Shown here one piece after another: positions 17,529 to 26,262 of a DNA stretch of 64,000 nucleotides; position 1 is the first letter of the stretch; the number at the start of each line of letters is the position of its first letter. The notes below the pieces were generated by a model, which was not told the origin of the DNA, did no database searches, and was given only the letters and a program-made list of their open reading frames with translations. The position numbers and the translations under genes are program-made. The stretch spans positions 1,083,501-1,147,500 of the forward strand of contig NZ_CP029185.2 of the NCBI RefSeq assembly GCF_003096015.2, given 5' to 3'. This DNA comes from Limnobaculum parvum (GTDB taxonomy: Bacteria > Pseudomonadota > Gammaproteobacteria > Enterobacterales > Enterobacteriaceae).

Positions 17529-18627
17529 TATTATTTTTTTGGATTTAAAAAAGATAAATTCTCAATACGAATATGAATTAAAAGAAGCATGTAGCAGAGT
17601 AATTGATTCTGGCTGGTATATCATGGGAAAAGAGTTAACTGAGTTTGAGGCTGAATTTGCTTCTTATTGCAATACTAAGCATTGTATTGGAGTAGCTAAT
17701 GGGCTTGATGCCTTAATATTGGTGTTAAGAGCATGGAAAGAACTTGGCTTACTCAATGATGGCGATGAAGTTATTGTCCCTGCGAATACCTACATCGCAT
17801 CAATTTTAGCAATTTCTGAAAACGGATTGAAACCGGTATTGTGTGAGCCTAATATAGATACTTATAATCTTGATGCTCAGGGTATTAAAAAGTGTATTAC
17901 ATCTAAGACAAAAGCCATTCTACCTGTCCATATTTATGGAACCATATCTCCAATGGATGAGATTTGCCAGTTAGCAAAAGATCACAATTTACTTATTCTG
18001 GAAGATTGTGCTCAGTCACATGGTGCAGAAATTGCTGGCGTTAAAGCTGGGGCATGGGGAGATGCCAGTGGATTTAGTTTCTACCCAGGTAAAAACCTGG
18101 GAGCGCTAGGTGATGCCGGTGCTATAACAACAAATGATGATAAGTTAGCTGATATCTTAGTTGCTCTTAGAAACTATGGCTCACATAAAAAATATGAGAA
18201 CCTATACCAAGGGGTCAATAGTAGACTTGATGAAATCCAAGCTGCAATGTTGAGAGTGAAAATAAAATACTTGGCTGATGAAACTATACTTAGACAGAAA
18301 ATTGCTGAGTACTATTTATCAAAAATTAATAATCCGCTAGTTACATTACCGAATTATCAAGAGAGAAATAGGCATGTCTGGCATTTATTCGTGCTGAGAT
18401 GCAAAGAAAGGTCCAGATTACAAAGCTATTTATCAGAAAATGGCATTCAAACACTAATTCACTATCCTATTCCTCCACATAAACAGAAGGCATATCAAGA
18501 GTTCAATGATTATGTTTTACCTCTAACGGAACAGATTCACAGGGAAATTTTATCTATCCCTATAAGTCCTGTTATGGAGACTGCTGAAATTGATTGTGTT
18601 GTAAATATCATTAATAACTTTAGATAA
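17521..18627 (+). CDS. fdtB: dTDP-3-amino-3,6-dideoxyhexose transaminase (DegT/DnrJ/EryC1 family)
   Basis: A PLP-dependent sugar aminotransferase of 368 residues that converts the 3-keto sugar from FdtA to the 3-amino sugar. Visible: NGLDALILVLRA, VPANTYIASILAI, DCAQSHGA (PLP-contacting Asp), and the PLP lysine K191 in FSFYPGKNLGALGDAG; NYGSHKKYEN and RLDEIQAAML complete the family signature. The stop codon overlaps the flippase start by one base. Qui3N transaminase (QdtB) is the alternative. Confidence 0.88.
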   Translation: MNNIIFLDLKKINSQYEYELKEACSRVIDSGWYIMGKELTEFEAEFASYCNTKHCIGVANGLDALILVLRAWKELGLLNDGDEVIVPANTYIASILAISENGLKPVLCEPNIDTYNLDAQGIKKCITSKTKAILPVHIYGTISPMDEICQLAKDHNLLILEDCAQSHGAEIAGVKAGAWGDASGFSFYPGKNLGALGDAGAITTNDDKLADILVALRNYGSHKKYENLYQGVNSRLDEIQAAMLRVKIKYLADETILRQKIAEYYLSKINNPLVTLPNYQERNRHVWHLFVLRCKERSRLQSYLSENGIQTLIHYPIPPHKQKAYQEFNDYVLPLTEQIHREILSIPISPVMETAEIDCVVNIINNFR

Positions 18628-19898
18628 TGAAAAAAATTTATAAAGTCACCTTCTTTTCTGGATGTTATACACTTCTAAAGATGGCGGCTGGGTTTATTGT
18701 TAGCAAAGTCATTGCAATATATGCAGGACCGTCAGGTATGGCGATGCTTGGCCAATTGCAAAGTATTATTGTTATTATCAATGGACTTGTTACAGCCCCG
18801 GCAGGCAATGGTCTTGTACGATATACAGCAGAAAATCATAACCAGAGTATAGTTTCATGTATTCCATGGTGGCGAGCATGTTTATGTATTTCATGTGCTC
18901 TAATGTTGTGCATAATTCCTTTAGTAATCTTTTGTGCGGATACTATTTCTTATTATGTATTTTCTACGAATAAATACGCATGGTTAATTATCTTAGGTTG
19001 TGTGGTATTGCCATTCTCGTTGGCTAATACGATTATATCATCAGTATTAAATGGTAAGGAGAAGTATAAGGAATTTATTTCACTTGGTATGTTTTCCGTT
19101 ATTATATCTACGACTTTAATAATAATACTGATAATCAATTATGGCTTAACAGGTGGATTGATTGCTATTGTACTAGGTAGCGCCTTATCTGGACTAGTTA
19201 TGCTTATTTACGCAATGACAACATCATGGTTTAAAATAAAGTATTGGATAGGAAAGACAGATAAGGAAAGTTTAAAAGGAATATTTGGTTATACCATTAT
19301 GGCATTAACCACTGCAGTAACGGCTCCCATTGCTCTAATATTAGTGCGTAATATCATAGTTGAGGAGTCCGGTTGGAATCAAGCTGGTCAATGGCAGTCA
19401 GTATGGAAAATATCTGAAGTTTATCTTAGTGTAATTACAATAGCACTAAGCACATATGTTATACCAAAGCTTTCATTGCTTAAGAATCCAATAGTTATTA
19501 AGAAAGAAGTTGCAGTATTAATGAAAAATATTCTACCGATTGTTGTTCTTATGGCTGCTGGTATTTATTTTATGCGAGATATCTGCATTACTTTACTTTT
19601 CACAGAAGAGTTTAGAGCAGCTAGGGAGCTGTTTTTATATCAGTTAATTGGTGATGTAATTAAAGTGGCTGCATTTATCTATGCATATCCTATTTTGACT
19701 CAAGGTAAAACTAAGATTTATATTATATCTGAAGTGCTATTTTCATTCGGCTTTGTTATATTATCGTTAATTTTTGTTAAACTGTATGGAGCTCAAGGAG
19801 CAAATATAGGTTATATGATTAATTATATACTTTATTTTATCTTTGCTTTTACATACACAAACATCATAAGCATAAAGAAAGAAGAGGCCATAAGTTGA
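18627..19898 (+). CDS. wzx: O-unit flippase of the WzxE type, cluster 2
   Basis: A 423-residue MOP-family flippase. Unlike the cluster 1 protein it resembles WzxE, the flippase of the enterobacterial common antigen lipid III: TLLKMAAGFIVSKVIAIYAGPSGMAMLGQLQ near the start, then GWNQAGQWQSVWKISEVYL and YQLIGDVIKVAAF. WzxE handles a unit ending in a 6-deoxy N-acetyl sugar (Fuc4NAc), so a relative beside Fuc3NAc genes makes sense (inference). It overlaps the next gene by four bases. Confidence 0.88.
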   Translation: MKKIYKVTFFSGCYTLLKMAAGFIVSKVIAIYAGPSGMAMLGQLQSIIVIINGLVTAPAGNGLVRYTAENHNQSIVSCIPWWRACLCISCALMLCIIPLVIFCADTISYYVFSTNKYAWLIILGCVVLPFSLANTIISSVLNGKEKYKEFISLGMFSVIISTTLIIILIINYGLTGGLIAIVLGSALSGLVMLIYAMTTSWFKIKYWIGKTDKESLKGIFGYTIMALTTAVTAPIALILVRNIIVEESGWNQAGQWQSVWKISEVYLSVITIALSTYVIPKLSLLKNPIVIKKEVAVLMKNILPIVVLMAAGIYFMRDICITLLFTEEFRAARELFLYQLIGDVIKVAAFIYAYPILTQGKTKIYIISEVLFSFGFVILSLIFVKLYGAQGANIGYMINYILYFIFAFTYTNIISIKKEEAIS

Positions 19899-20935
19899 AA
19901 ATAATATTTCCTGTTTTTGGGTTTGGGAAATCTGGTGGTGAAAGAGTAATTTCAAAACTAGCAACACAACTTAAGAATTGCGGTCATGATGTGATCTTTA
20001 TAGCTCCAGAACATAATGCTAAGCCGTATTATCCGACCTCAGCTGATATTGTAAAGGTTAAACGAGAAACTCGATATATAAAAATAATATGTTCGGTAAT
20101 TAATTTTTATCGAATATTGAGAGTTTGCAAAGCTATTAAACCTGATTGTGCAATAGCTAGTTTTCATCCAACTGCATTTTTAGTTTTTCTGTTACCATCT
20201 AAGCTAAAGAAATTTTATTATATACAAGCGTATGAGGTCGTTTTTTATAAGCAGTTGTGGCGACGAGCAATAGTTTATTTAAGCTATATTTTACCTTTAA
20301 GAAAAATAGTGAATAGTGCCCAGTTGTTGCCAAGAAGTATCAATAATTTTGATGGGATAGTTTCAGCAGGTGTTGATACAGATCTCTTTAGACAAAGAAT
20401 AAATGAAAACGAAGGAAGGAAAAAAACTGTTGGGTTGGTAGGAAGAAAAGAAGCGCATAAAGGAACTAATGAAGTCATTGATATTTTGATATCGGGCAGT
20501 TTTAGTAGCCAATTTAATATTAATATCGCGGTTTATTTGAGTGAAGAAAATAAAATTAAGCTAGATAAAAACAATATGTCTTATACGTATATTGATATCA
20601 ATTCAGATGAGGAACTGGCAAATTTTTATCGTATGAATGATATTATGCTGGCCGTTGGGTTAGTTGAAGATGGTGCGTTTCATTATCCATGTGCGGAAGC
20701 AATGGCTTCCGGGTGTTTGGTTATATCTAATTATGCACCATTAGTAGGTACCAATAGTAAACTTGTACTAACTACTTTTGGTGCTCACTACATATTTGAT
20801 AGCCTTAATACAGCATTGGAATTGAGTGATGTAGAAATAAATCATGAGATTGAACGTAACTTGAAAATAATAAAAAAAATCTCATGGGATATAGTCGGTA
20901 TTGAATTTAATAATATACTTACAAAAAATAATTGA
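19895..20935 (+). CDS. Family 4 glycosyltransferase
   Basis: A GT-B transferase of 346 residues: IIFPVFGFGKSGGERVISKLA at the N-terminus, GLVGRKEAHKGTNEVI at the domain start, and VEDGAFHYPCAEAMASGCLVIS with the donor-binding acidic residues. It begins with a TTG that overlaps the wzx stop (TTGA), with GAAGAGG about 10 bases upstream; no nearby ATG fits as well. Sugar specificity is not readable. It is followed by a 108-base gap without features. Confidence 0.83.
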   Translation: MKIIFPVFGFGKSGGERVISKLATQLKNCGHDVIFIAPEHNAKPYYPTSADIVKVKRETRYIKIICSVINFYRILRVCKAIKPDCAIASFHPTAFLVFLLPSKLKKFYYIQAYEVVFYKQLWRRAIVYLSYILPLRKIVNSAQLLPRSINNFDGIVSAGVDTDLFRQRINENEGRKKTVGLVGRKEAHKGTNEVIDILISGSFSSQFNINIAVYLSEENKIKLDKNNMSYTYIDINSDEELANFYRMNDIMLAVGLVEDGAFHYPCAEAMASGCLVISNYAPLVGTNSKLVLTTFGAHYIFDSLNTALELSDVEINHEIERNLKIIKKISWDIVGIEFNNILTKNN

Positions 20936-21043
20936 ATACTTGTAATGTATTTTTATGAAAAATAATAACTTCTTTTTCTTGATGTATTAGAGAGAAATGA
21001 ATTTTGCGATATCAAACGAATATATTTAAGGTAATTACTACTA

Positions 21044-21958
21044 ATGGCTAACAAAAGCGTACTAGCTATAATTGTACTTTTTAATCCTGACTTTTCGACA
21101 TTAAGTCGACTACTAATTAGTGTTGTCAATCAGGTTGAAAAAATTATTATTGTTGATAATACTCCTAATGCTAATACAGAAGAGTTAAAGAAGGTTTTTT
21201 TGCAGTTTAATAATAAAATCATATATAAACCCCTTGGTGATAATTATGGAATAGCTGCAGCGCAGAATGTAGGTATTAAATTCTCCCAAGGTAATTCTTT
21301 TTCCCACGTGTTACTTTTGGATCAAGATAGTGAATTACCATTGAGTATGGTCCGTGATTTGCTTGATGCAGAACATAAACTGCTAAACAACAATATACAA
21401 GTAGCTGCTGTTGGACCTGCATTTATTGATGAAAAAACAGGTGAAAAGGCTCCGGCGATTAATGTTAAGTTGCTGCATACTAAAAAAATACCTATAGATG
21501 AAAATAAAGAATATATTAAGAGTGATTATATTATTGCATCAGGTAGCTTAATAAGAACAAACATTCTTAGTAAGTTTGGTATGATGGATGAAAAATTATT
21601 TATAGATTGGGTTGATATTGAGTGGGGAGAGCGATGCAATAAGCTGGGTTATTATACTTTTATTATACCTTCAGTTTTAATGAAACATAGTATTGGCGAT
21701 GATTTCGTTAAATTTACGGGGAAAAATATTAATTTACATACTGATTTTAGAAACTATTTTATTGTCAGGAATGCAACCTACTTGTTATTTAATAATAGTC
21801 TTCGATTCAGAAGTCGTTTATTGTTTCTTTTTAAAATCCCGTGTTATATTATTTTTTATTCTACTGTATCTAAAAGAAAAATTTATTCTGTAGGGTTATT
21901 ATGTAAAGCAGTTATAGATGGTTTTTTTCGTAATATGTATAAAGGGCATTTTAAATAA
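21044..21958 (+). CDS. Family 2 glycosyltransferase, probable rhamnosyltransferase
   Basis: The protein (304 residues) has the RfbF/RfbN-like rhamnosyltransferase pattern: LAIIVLFNPDFSTLSRLL, IIIVDNTPNANTEEL, GDNYGIAAAQNVGI, the LLLDQDSELP metal site near residue 95, and FIDWVDIEWGERCNKLGY. These DQDSE-type enzymes usually transfer rhamnose from dTDP-Rha, matching the rml genes in the cluster. The stop overlaps the next start by one base. Confidence 0.84.
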   Translation: MANKSVLAIIVLFNPDFSTLSRLLISVVNQVEKIIIVDNTPNANTEELKKVFLQFNNKIIYKPLGDNYGIAAAQNVGIKFSQGNSFSHVLLLDQDSELPLSMVRDLLDAEHKLLNNNIQVAAVGPAFIDEKTGEKAPAINVKLLHTKKIPIDENKEYIKSDYIIASGSLIRTNILSKFGMMDEKLFIDWVDIEWGERCNKLGYYTFIIPSVLMKHSIGDDFVKFTGKNINLHTDFRNYFIVRNATYLLFNNSLRFRSRLLFLFKIPCYIIFYSTVSKRKIYSVGLLCKAVIDGFFRNMYKGHFK

Positions 21959-23022
21959 TGTATCAGATGCTTTATACAGGAGTGATTCTGTGTTTGTGTC
22001 TGACGGGGCTTTTTAAGATATATGTAAGCCCCAAAAAACACTTTCAGTCATTGATGTTGCTATCTATGGCAATTTTCTTATCTGTATTTTCTGGAAGTCG
22101 AAAGCCATTGGTTGATCGAGATTATCTTGGCTATACCCGCTGGATCGATAATATTGGAAGTTCTTTTAGTGACGTAGTAGCTCAAGGTAAAGATATAGGG
22201 TTTATTTTAATTTATAAATTTTCATCAATTTTTAGCGATGGTTATATTCTATTTTTTACTTTAGTCTCTTTTCTTTCCATTCTATTCAAACTTAAATTCT
22301 CATCAACCATTTTTAATGGAAAATTTACTTTATTAATTTTTTTTCTGATATTTTCTAGATTCTATTTATTACATGATTTCACACAGGTTAGAGCCGGTCT
22401 TGCGATTGCGCTAGCGTCATATAGTATAGTGTTTTTAATGAAATATCATAAGAAAAAGACATATTTATTTGTATTGCTTGCTGGGTTAATACATCTATCT
22501 TCATTATTATTAATAGTTTTGTATGTAATATATGGTTTTATTAAAAACAAAAGGATGTTTTTTTTCTTATTATTAGCATTACCCCTTCTGGGGATTTTTA
22601 TGGGGGAGGGAATAAAAAATATTTTACCATTGATAAATTCTGATAGATTAAATGTTTATCTCAATGGTGAGTATATGACTGAGAAAGTTTCACTACTTAC
22701 ATCCTATTATTTAGTGAGATTTTTTGTATTCTATTTTTTAATGTTTATCTGCTATTCTAAATTGATATCTGAATATAAAATTTATTTATTTTTTACTTCT
22801 CTGAGCTTGTTTTTTCACGCCGCATTATCATGGAATGATGCGATAGCATTAAGAACAGTTGAAGTAATAGGCTTGTTTGATATGGTGACGCTTATTTTAC
22901 CTTTGATGTGTCTTAATAATAGAAGTCGCCTGCTATATGGTTTCTTAATTATAATTGTAGGTATTCTGTTTTATATGTCGACGATGAAAATAGTGAACCC
23001 ATACGAAAGCTATATTTTTTAA
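21958..23022 (+). CDS. wzy: Repeat-unit polymerase, EpsG-family Wzy, cluster 2
   Basis: A 354-residue membrane protein with about ten hydrophobic segments. The region SGSRKPLVDRDYLGYTRWI and the later DFTQVRAGLAIALASYSI are hallmarks of EpsG-type polymerases, which replace classical Wzy in many O-antigen and exopolysaccharide loci. It differs completely from the cluster 1 polymerase, so the two clusters are separate Wzx/Wzy systems. It is translationally coupled to the upstream transferase. Confidence 0.82.
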   Translation: MYQMLYTGVILCLCLTGLFKIYVSPKKHFQSLMLLSMAIFLSVFSGSRKPLVDRDYLGYTRWIDNIGSSFSDVVAQGKDIGFILIYKFSSIFSDGYILFFTLVSFLSILFKLKFSSTIFNGKFTLLIFFLIFSRFYLLHDFTQVRAGLAIALASYSIVFLMKYHKKKTYLFVLLAGLIHLSSLLLIVLYVIYGFIKNKRMFFFLLLALPLLGIFMGEGIKNILPLINSDRLNVYLNGEYMTEKVSLLTSYYLVRFFVFYFLMFICYSKLISEYKIYLFFTSLSLFFHAALSWNDAIALRTVEVIGLFDMVTLILPLMCLNNRSRLLYGFLIIIVGILFYMSTMKIVNPYESYIF

Positions 23023-23084
23023 TAATATTCATTATGAATGCTTTAAGGAAATATATTTATCTATACATTCCTTACAAAGAATAC

Positions 23085-23126
23085 GCGTAGCAATACTACT
23101 TGTGGCTTATAATGGAATAGGCATGC
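23085..23126 (+). pseudogene. Possible N-terminal scrap of a family 2 glycosyltransferase
   Basis: One frame reads QRIRVAILLVAYNGIG, which looks like the start of a family 2 glycosyltransferase (hydrophobic strand then AYNG). The similarity breaks off just where the next, 5'-truncated glycosyltransferase begins in another frame. I read this as a deletion junction. The match is short and could be chance. Confidence 0.35.
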
Positions 23127-23132
23127 TTATCT

Positions 23133-23996
23133 TTGCATGATGTTACGCCGAACGTTGTAAGCAAGTATCGTTTTGTTTATTGCCATAATCCGTCGCCTTT
23201 TTATCGCCGAGCAGGGTTGAGGGAATTAACTATAGAACCATCCTTTTTCGTTTTTAGATACCTTTATAGCTTTTTTTATCGATTTAACATCCGAAAAAAT
23301 GATGCGATATTCGTTCAGCAACAGTGGTTAGCTAAAGCATTTAAAGAACGATATGATGTTAATAATATCGTTGTTTCATACCCCACTGATTCACGTAACT
23401 CTGATAATAATGTTGATGTTAGGGTTAAAGAATTTGCTGATGATAAGATTATCCGGGTTATTTATCCTGCGGTGCCTCGGGTTTTTAAGAATTATGAATA
23501 TCTTTTTCAGGTGGCTGAGTTAGTTGAGAAAGATGGTGGTTTTTCATTTAACGTTACAATTGACGGTAGTGAAAATAAGTATTCTAAAGAGTTATACAGA
23601 AAATATTCACATTTAAGGAATGCTAATTTTCTTGGTTATCAATCAGCCAAAATGATGAAACAGGCATATCAGAATTCGGACGTTCTTTGTTTTCCATCGA
23701 TGCTGGAAACTTGGGGGTTGCCAATTAGCGAAGCCAAAGATTATGGTTTAAGAATCTTTGCCGCTGATTTACCTTATGCTCATGAAACTGTAGGAAAGTA
23801 TCCCTATGCTAGTTTTTTTTCTCCTGGATCACCTAAAGAGTTAGCCAATTTATTGTTGGATTTGAGAAATCAAAAAAATGATTTTTCTTTTTCTAATAAG
23901 GGCAACAATAGTGATGATAATCATAGTGATTCAAGGGAAATATTTGGATGGGATGATTTTCTAAAATTTATCATATATAAGGTTAAAAATGATTAA
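23133..23996 (+). pseudogene. Family 4 glycosyltransferase lacking its N-terminal part
   Basis: The frame encodes a good C-terminal GT-B domain (IRVIYPAVPRVFKNYEYLF, FLGYQSAKMMKQAYQNSDVLCFPSMLETWGLPISEAK), preceded by LHDVTPNVVSKYRFVYCHNPSPF, a segment that in full-length relatives sits roughly 80 residues from the start (from memory). The only in-frame start is a TTG at 23133 without a ribosome site, and an in-frame TAG lies at 23118-23120. The acceptor-binding Rossmann half is therefore largely missing. Probably inactive, unless a short form works. Confidence 0.7.
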
Positions 23997-24777
23997 CATA
24001 GTCATTGTTTCGCACGGCCATACTGAGTTTATTTACAACTTAGTAAATTTGCTTAACACTTCATCTGATTTTTATAATCTTTATGTGAAAGATAATCTAA
24101 AAGATAATGCTCTTAAACATTTCTGTTCTAAAAATAATATAGGTTATATTGTCACTGATAATTCACTAGGATTTGGAGCTAATAATAACGAAGTTGTTAG
24201 ATGTTTAAATGAGAATCATGAGTTTCATAATGATGATTATTTTTTATTTCTAAATCCAGACGTTAGTATCACCGATGATTCTTTAAGAGAACTTTATAAT
24301 ATCACTATCCAAAATAATTATGAACTCGTAACGGTAAATTTATTTAGAGATAATGAACTTACTCTTTCTGATAATTCAATTAGAACATTCCCAACGATTA
24401 TTGATTTTGTTTCCTCTTTATTATTTCGTCAAAATAGAACTATCCTTAATAAAAACAATATATCTAGCCATACAAAAGTTGATTGGTGTGCGGGTTCATT
24501 TATTTTAATCAAATCTAATACTTTTATTTCGATTGGTGGATTTGATGAATCGTATTTTATGTATTGTGAAGATGTGGATTTATGTTGGAGATTAAAAGAT
24601 AAAGGTATCTTAGTTACTTATCTTCCCGAAGTAAAAGCAGTTCACTACGCCCAGCATGATAATAGAAAACTGATGTCAAAAGCATTTTTTTGGCATTTAA
24701 AGAGTGCATTAAGATTTTCATTGAAGTCAACATTACACAGTTTAGGTTTTTCGTTTGGAATAAAATCTAGGTTATAA
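23989..24777 (+). CDS. wbbL: Rhamnosyltransferase WbbL
   Basis: In E. coli, WbbL adds L-rhamnose to GlcNAc-PP-undecaprenol, the second step of O16 unit assembly. The 262-residue protein matches in length and motifs: INIVIVSHGHTEFI at the start, GFGANNNEVV, DDYFLFLNPDVSI (metal site), VDWCAGSFILIKS, FDESYFMYCEDVDLCWRLKDKG and VHYAQHDNRKLMSKAFFWHLKSA. It overlaps the truncated transferase by 8 bases. Its presence implies a repeat that begins GlcNAc-Rha, with WecA as initiating enzyme. Confidence 0.9.
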   Translation: MINIVIVSHGHTEFIYNLVNLLNTSSDFYNLYVKDNLKDNALKHFCSKNNIGYIVTDNSLGFGANNNEVVRCLNENHEFHNDDYFLFLNPDVSITDDSLRELYNITIQNNYELVTVNLFRDNELTLSDNSIRTFPTIIDFVSSLLFRQNRTILNKNNISSHTKVDWCAGSFILIKSNTFISIGGFDESYFMYCEDVDLCWRLKDKGILVTYLPEVKAVHYAQHDNRKLMSKAFFWHLKSALRFSLKSTLHSLGFSFGIKSRL

Positions 24778-24809
24778 AAGTTATTGTTCTCTCTAATCGG
24801 TAATGAGAT

Positions 24810-25343
24810 ATGTTAATAAAGAAAACTAAAATATCAGGTGTAAAAATTATTGAGCCCAAAGTCTTTGGTGATAAGAGAGGCTTTTTTCTTGAAACGTATG
24901 AAAAAAAACGCTACCAAGATCTTTTAGAACTCGACGTTGAGTTTGTTCAAGATAATTATTCGCGCTCCCAAAAAGGTGTGCTTCGTGGCTTACATTTTCA
25001 ACGTATAAATCCTCAAGGTAAGTTAGTACGAGTAGTGCGCGGTGAAGTCTTTGATGTTGCAGTTGATATTCGTCCCGATTCGCCAACATTTGGTCAATGG
25101 GACGGTGCGTTTCTTTCTGAAGACAATAAAACTCAATTTTGGATTCCTCCTGGATTGGCACATGGCTTTGTGGTGTTATCTGATATTGCCGATTTTGAGT
25201 ATAAATGTACTGACTATTATAACCCAGCTAGTGAGGGATGCTTGATCTGGAATGATCCTGACGTTGGTATTGAATGGCCAATTGATAACCCAATACTTTC
25301 AGATAAAGATATGTTAGGTAAAAGATTTAAGGATCTTTTTTGA
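24810..25343 (+). CDS. rmlC: dTDP-4-dehydrorhamnose 3,5-epimerase, copy 2
   Basis: A second RmlC (177 residues) clearly different from copy 1. The cupin motifs are VLRGLHFQRINPQG with catalytic H62, FGDKRGFFLETYEKKRY, VRGEVFDVAVDIRPDSPTFG and WIPPGLAHGFVVLSD, plus FEYKCTDYY. Its stop overlaps the start of rmlD copy 2 (TGATG). Both copies look catalytically complete, so this is real redundancy, probably from joining of two source clusters. Confidence 0.92.
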   Translation: MLIKKTKISGVKIIEPKVFGDKRGFFLETYEKKRYQDLLELDVEFVQDNYSRSQKGVLRGLHFQRINPQGKLVRVVRGEVFDVAVDIRPDSPTFGQWDGAFLSEDNKTQFWIPPGLAHGFVVLSDIADFEYKCTDYYNPASEGCLIWNDPDVGIEWPIDNPILSDKDMLGKRFKDLF

Positions 25344-26203
25344 TGCGTGTATTACTTACTGGTGCCGATGGGCAGTTGGGTCGGTGTTTTCAGGATCGTT
25401 TGCCTGTCGGGTGGGTGATCCGTGAAACTGATGCAAAAACATTAGACATTACTGATAGTTTAGCTGTGTTTGCTGAAGTCGATTCTTTCAAGCCAGACCT
25501 AATTGTAAATGCAGCAGCCTATACTGCCGTGGATAAGGCTGAATCAGAGTCTGAAATTGCATCACTAGTGAATGTTGATGGTGCTAGAAATTTGGCTAAT
25601 GCAGCATTACGAGTTAATGCTAAATTTATCCATATCTCAACGGATTATGTATTTGATGGGAATGCGGTAACTCCATATCAAGAAACAGATGTTACTAATC
25701 CATTAGGTATATATGGAAAAACCAAACTGGATGGTGAATTATCAGTTTTAGCTGTGAACGATGAATCTATCGTTATTCGTACAGCTTGGGTTTTTAGTGA
25801 ATATGGTAATAATTTTGTAAAAACTATGTTGAGGTTAGGAGTAGACCGTGCCTGCTTAGGAGTGGTTGCCGACCAACGTGGTTGTCCAACTTATGCTGGA
25901 GATATTGCAAATGCTATATTGTTATTAGTGCAAAATAGCAATGTTAAAGGTGGTATCTACCATTACTGTGGCGATAAAGACGTTAGTTGGTTTGAGTTTG
26001 CTGAAGCCATCTTTAAACAAGCGAAAATGGTAGGTTACTCTGGTAGTCCTGAAGTAAAAGGAATTACAACGAAAGACTATCCAACACCAGCTGCCCGGCC
26101 TAAATATTCAATATTGAACTGTCAAAAGATCAAGCAATATTCAGGTATTGAAGAGTCTGATTGGCGAACGGCATTAGCTGCAATATGTATTAAGTTAATT
26201 TAA
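25343..26203 (+). CDS. rmlD: dTDP-4-dehydrorhamnose reductase, copy 2
   Basis: A second RmlD (286 residues): VLLTGADGQLGRCFQ, IVNAAAYTAVDKAESE, HISTDYVFDGN and GIYGKTK with the catalytic Tyr and Lys, and DQRGCPTYAGDIA. It belongs to a different RmlD branch from copy 1, which is RfbD-like. The ATG at 25343 overlaps the rmlC stop; a TTG one codon earlier is less likely. Last gene of the polysaccharide region, followed 12 bases later by a hairpin. Confidence 0.91.
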   Translation: MRVLLTGADGQLGRCFQDRLPVGWVIRETDAKTLDITDSLAVFAEVDSFKPDLIVNAAAYTAVDKAESESEIASLVNVDGARNLANAALRVNAKFIHISTDYVFDGNAVTPYQETDVTNPLGIYGKTKLDGELSVLAVNDESIVIRTAWVFSEYGNNFVKTMLRLGVDRACLGVVADQRGCPTYAGDIANAILLLVQNSNVKGGIYHYCGDKDVSWFEFAEAIFKQAKMVGYSGSPEVKGITTKDYPTPAARPKYSILNCQKIKQYSGIEESDWRTALAAICIKLI

Positions 26204-26214
26204 ATTTCGTAGGC

Positions 26215-26238
26215 GGCCCATTTTTACTGAAATGGGCC
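26215..26238. terminator. Hairpin between rmlD and convergent cysZ, possible bidirectional terminator
   Basis: GGCCCATTT and AAATGGGCC form a perfect 9-base-pair stem with a 6-base loop between the two convergent genes. No strong T run follows on either strand, so termination efficiency is uncertain. Confidence 0.55.
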
Positions 26239-26262
26239 ATATTGCGTGTTTTATCTGGTTAT

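Noticed and set aside
24847..25161. Minus-strand frame opposite rmlC copy 2
   Set aside because: Antisense shadow of an intact rmlC; no start signal.
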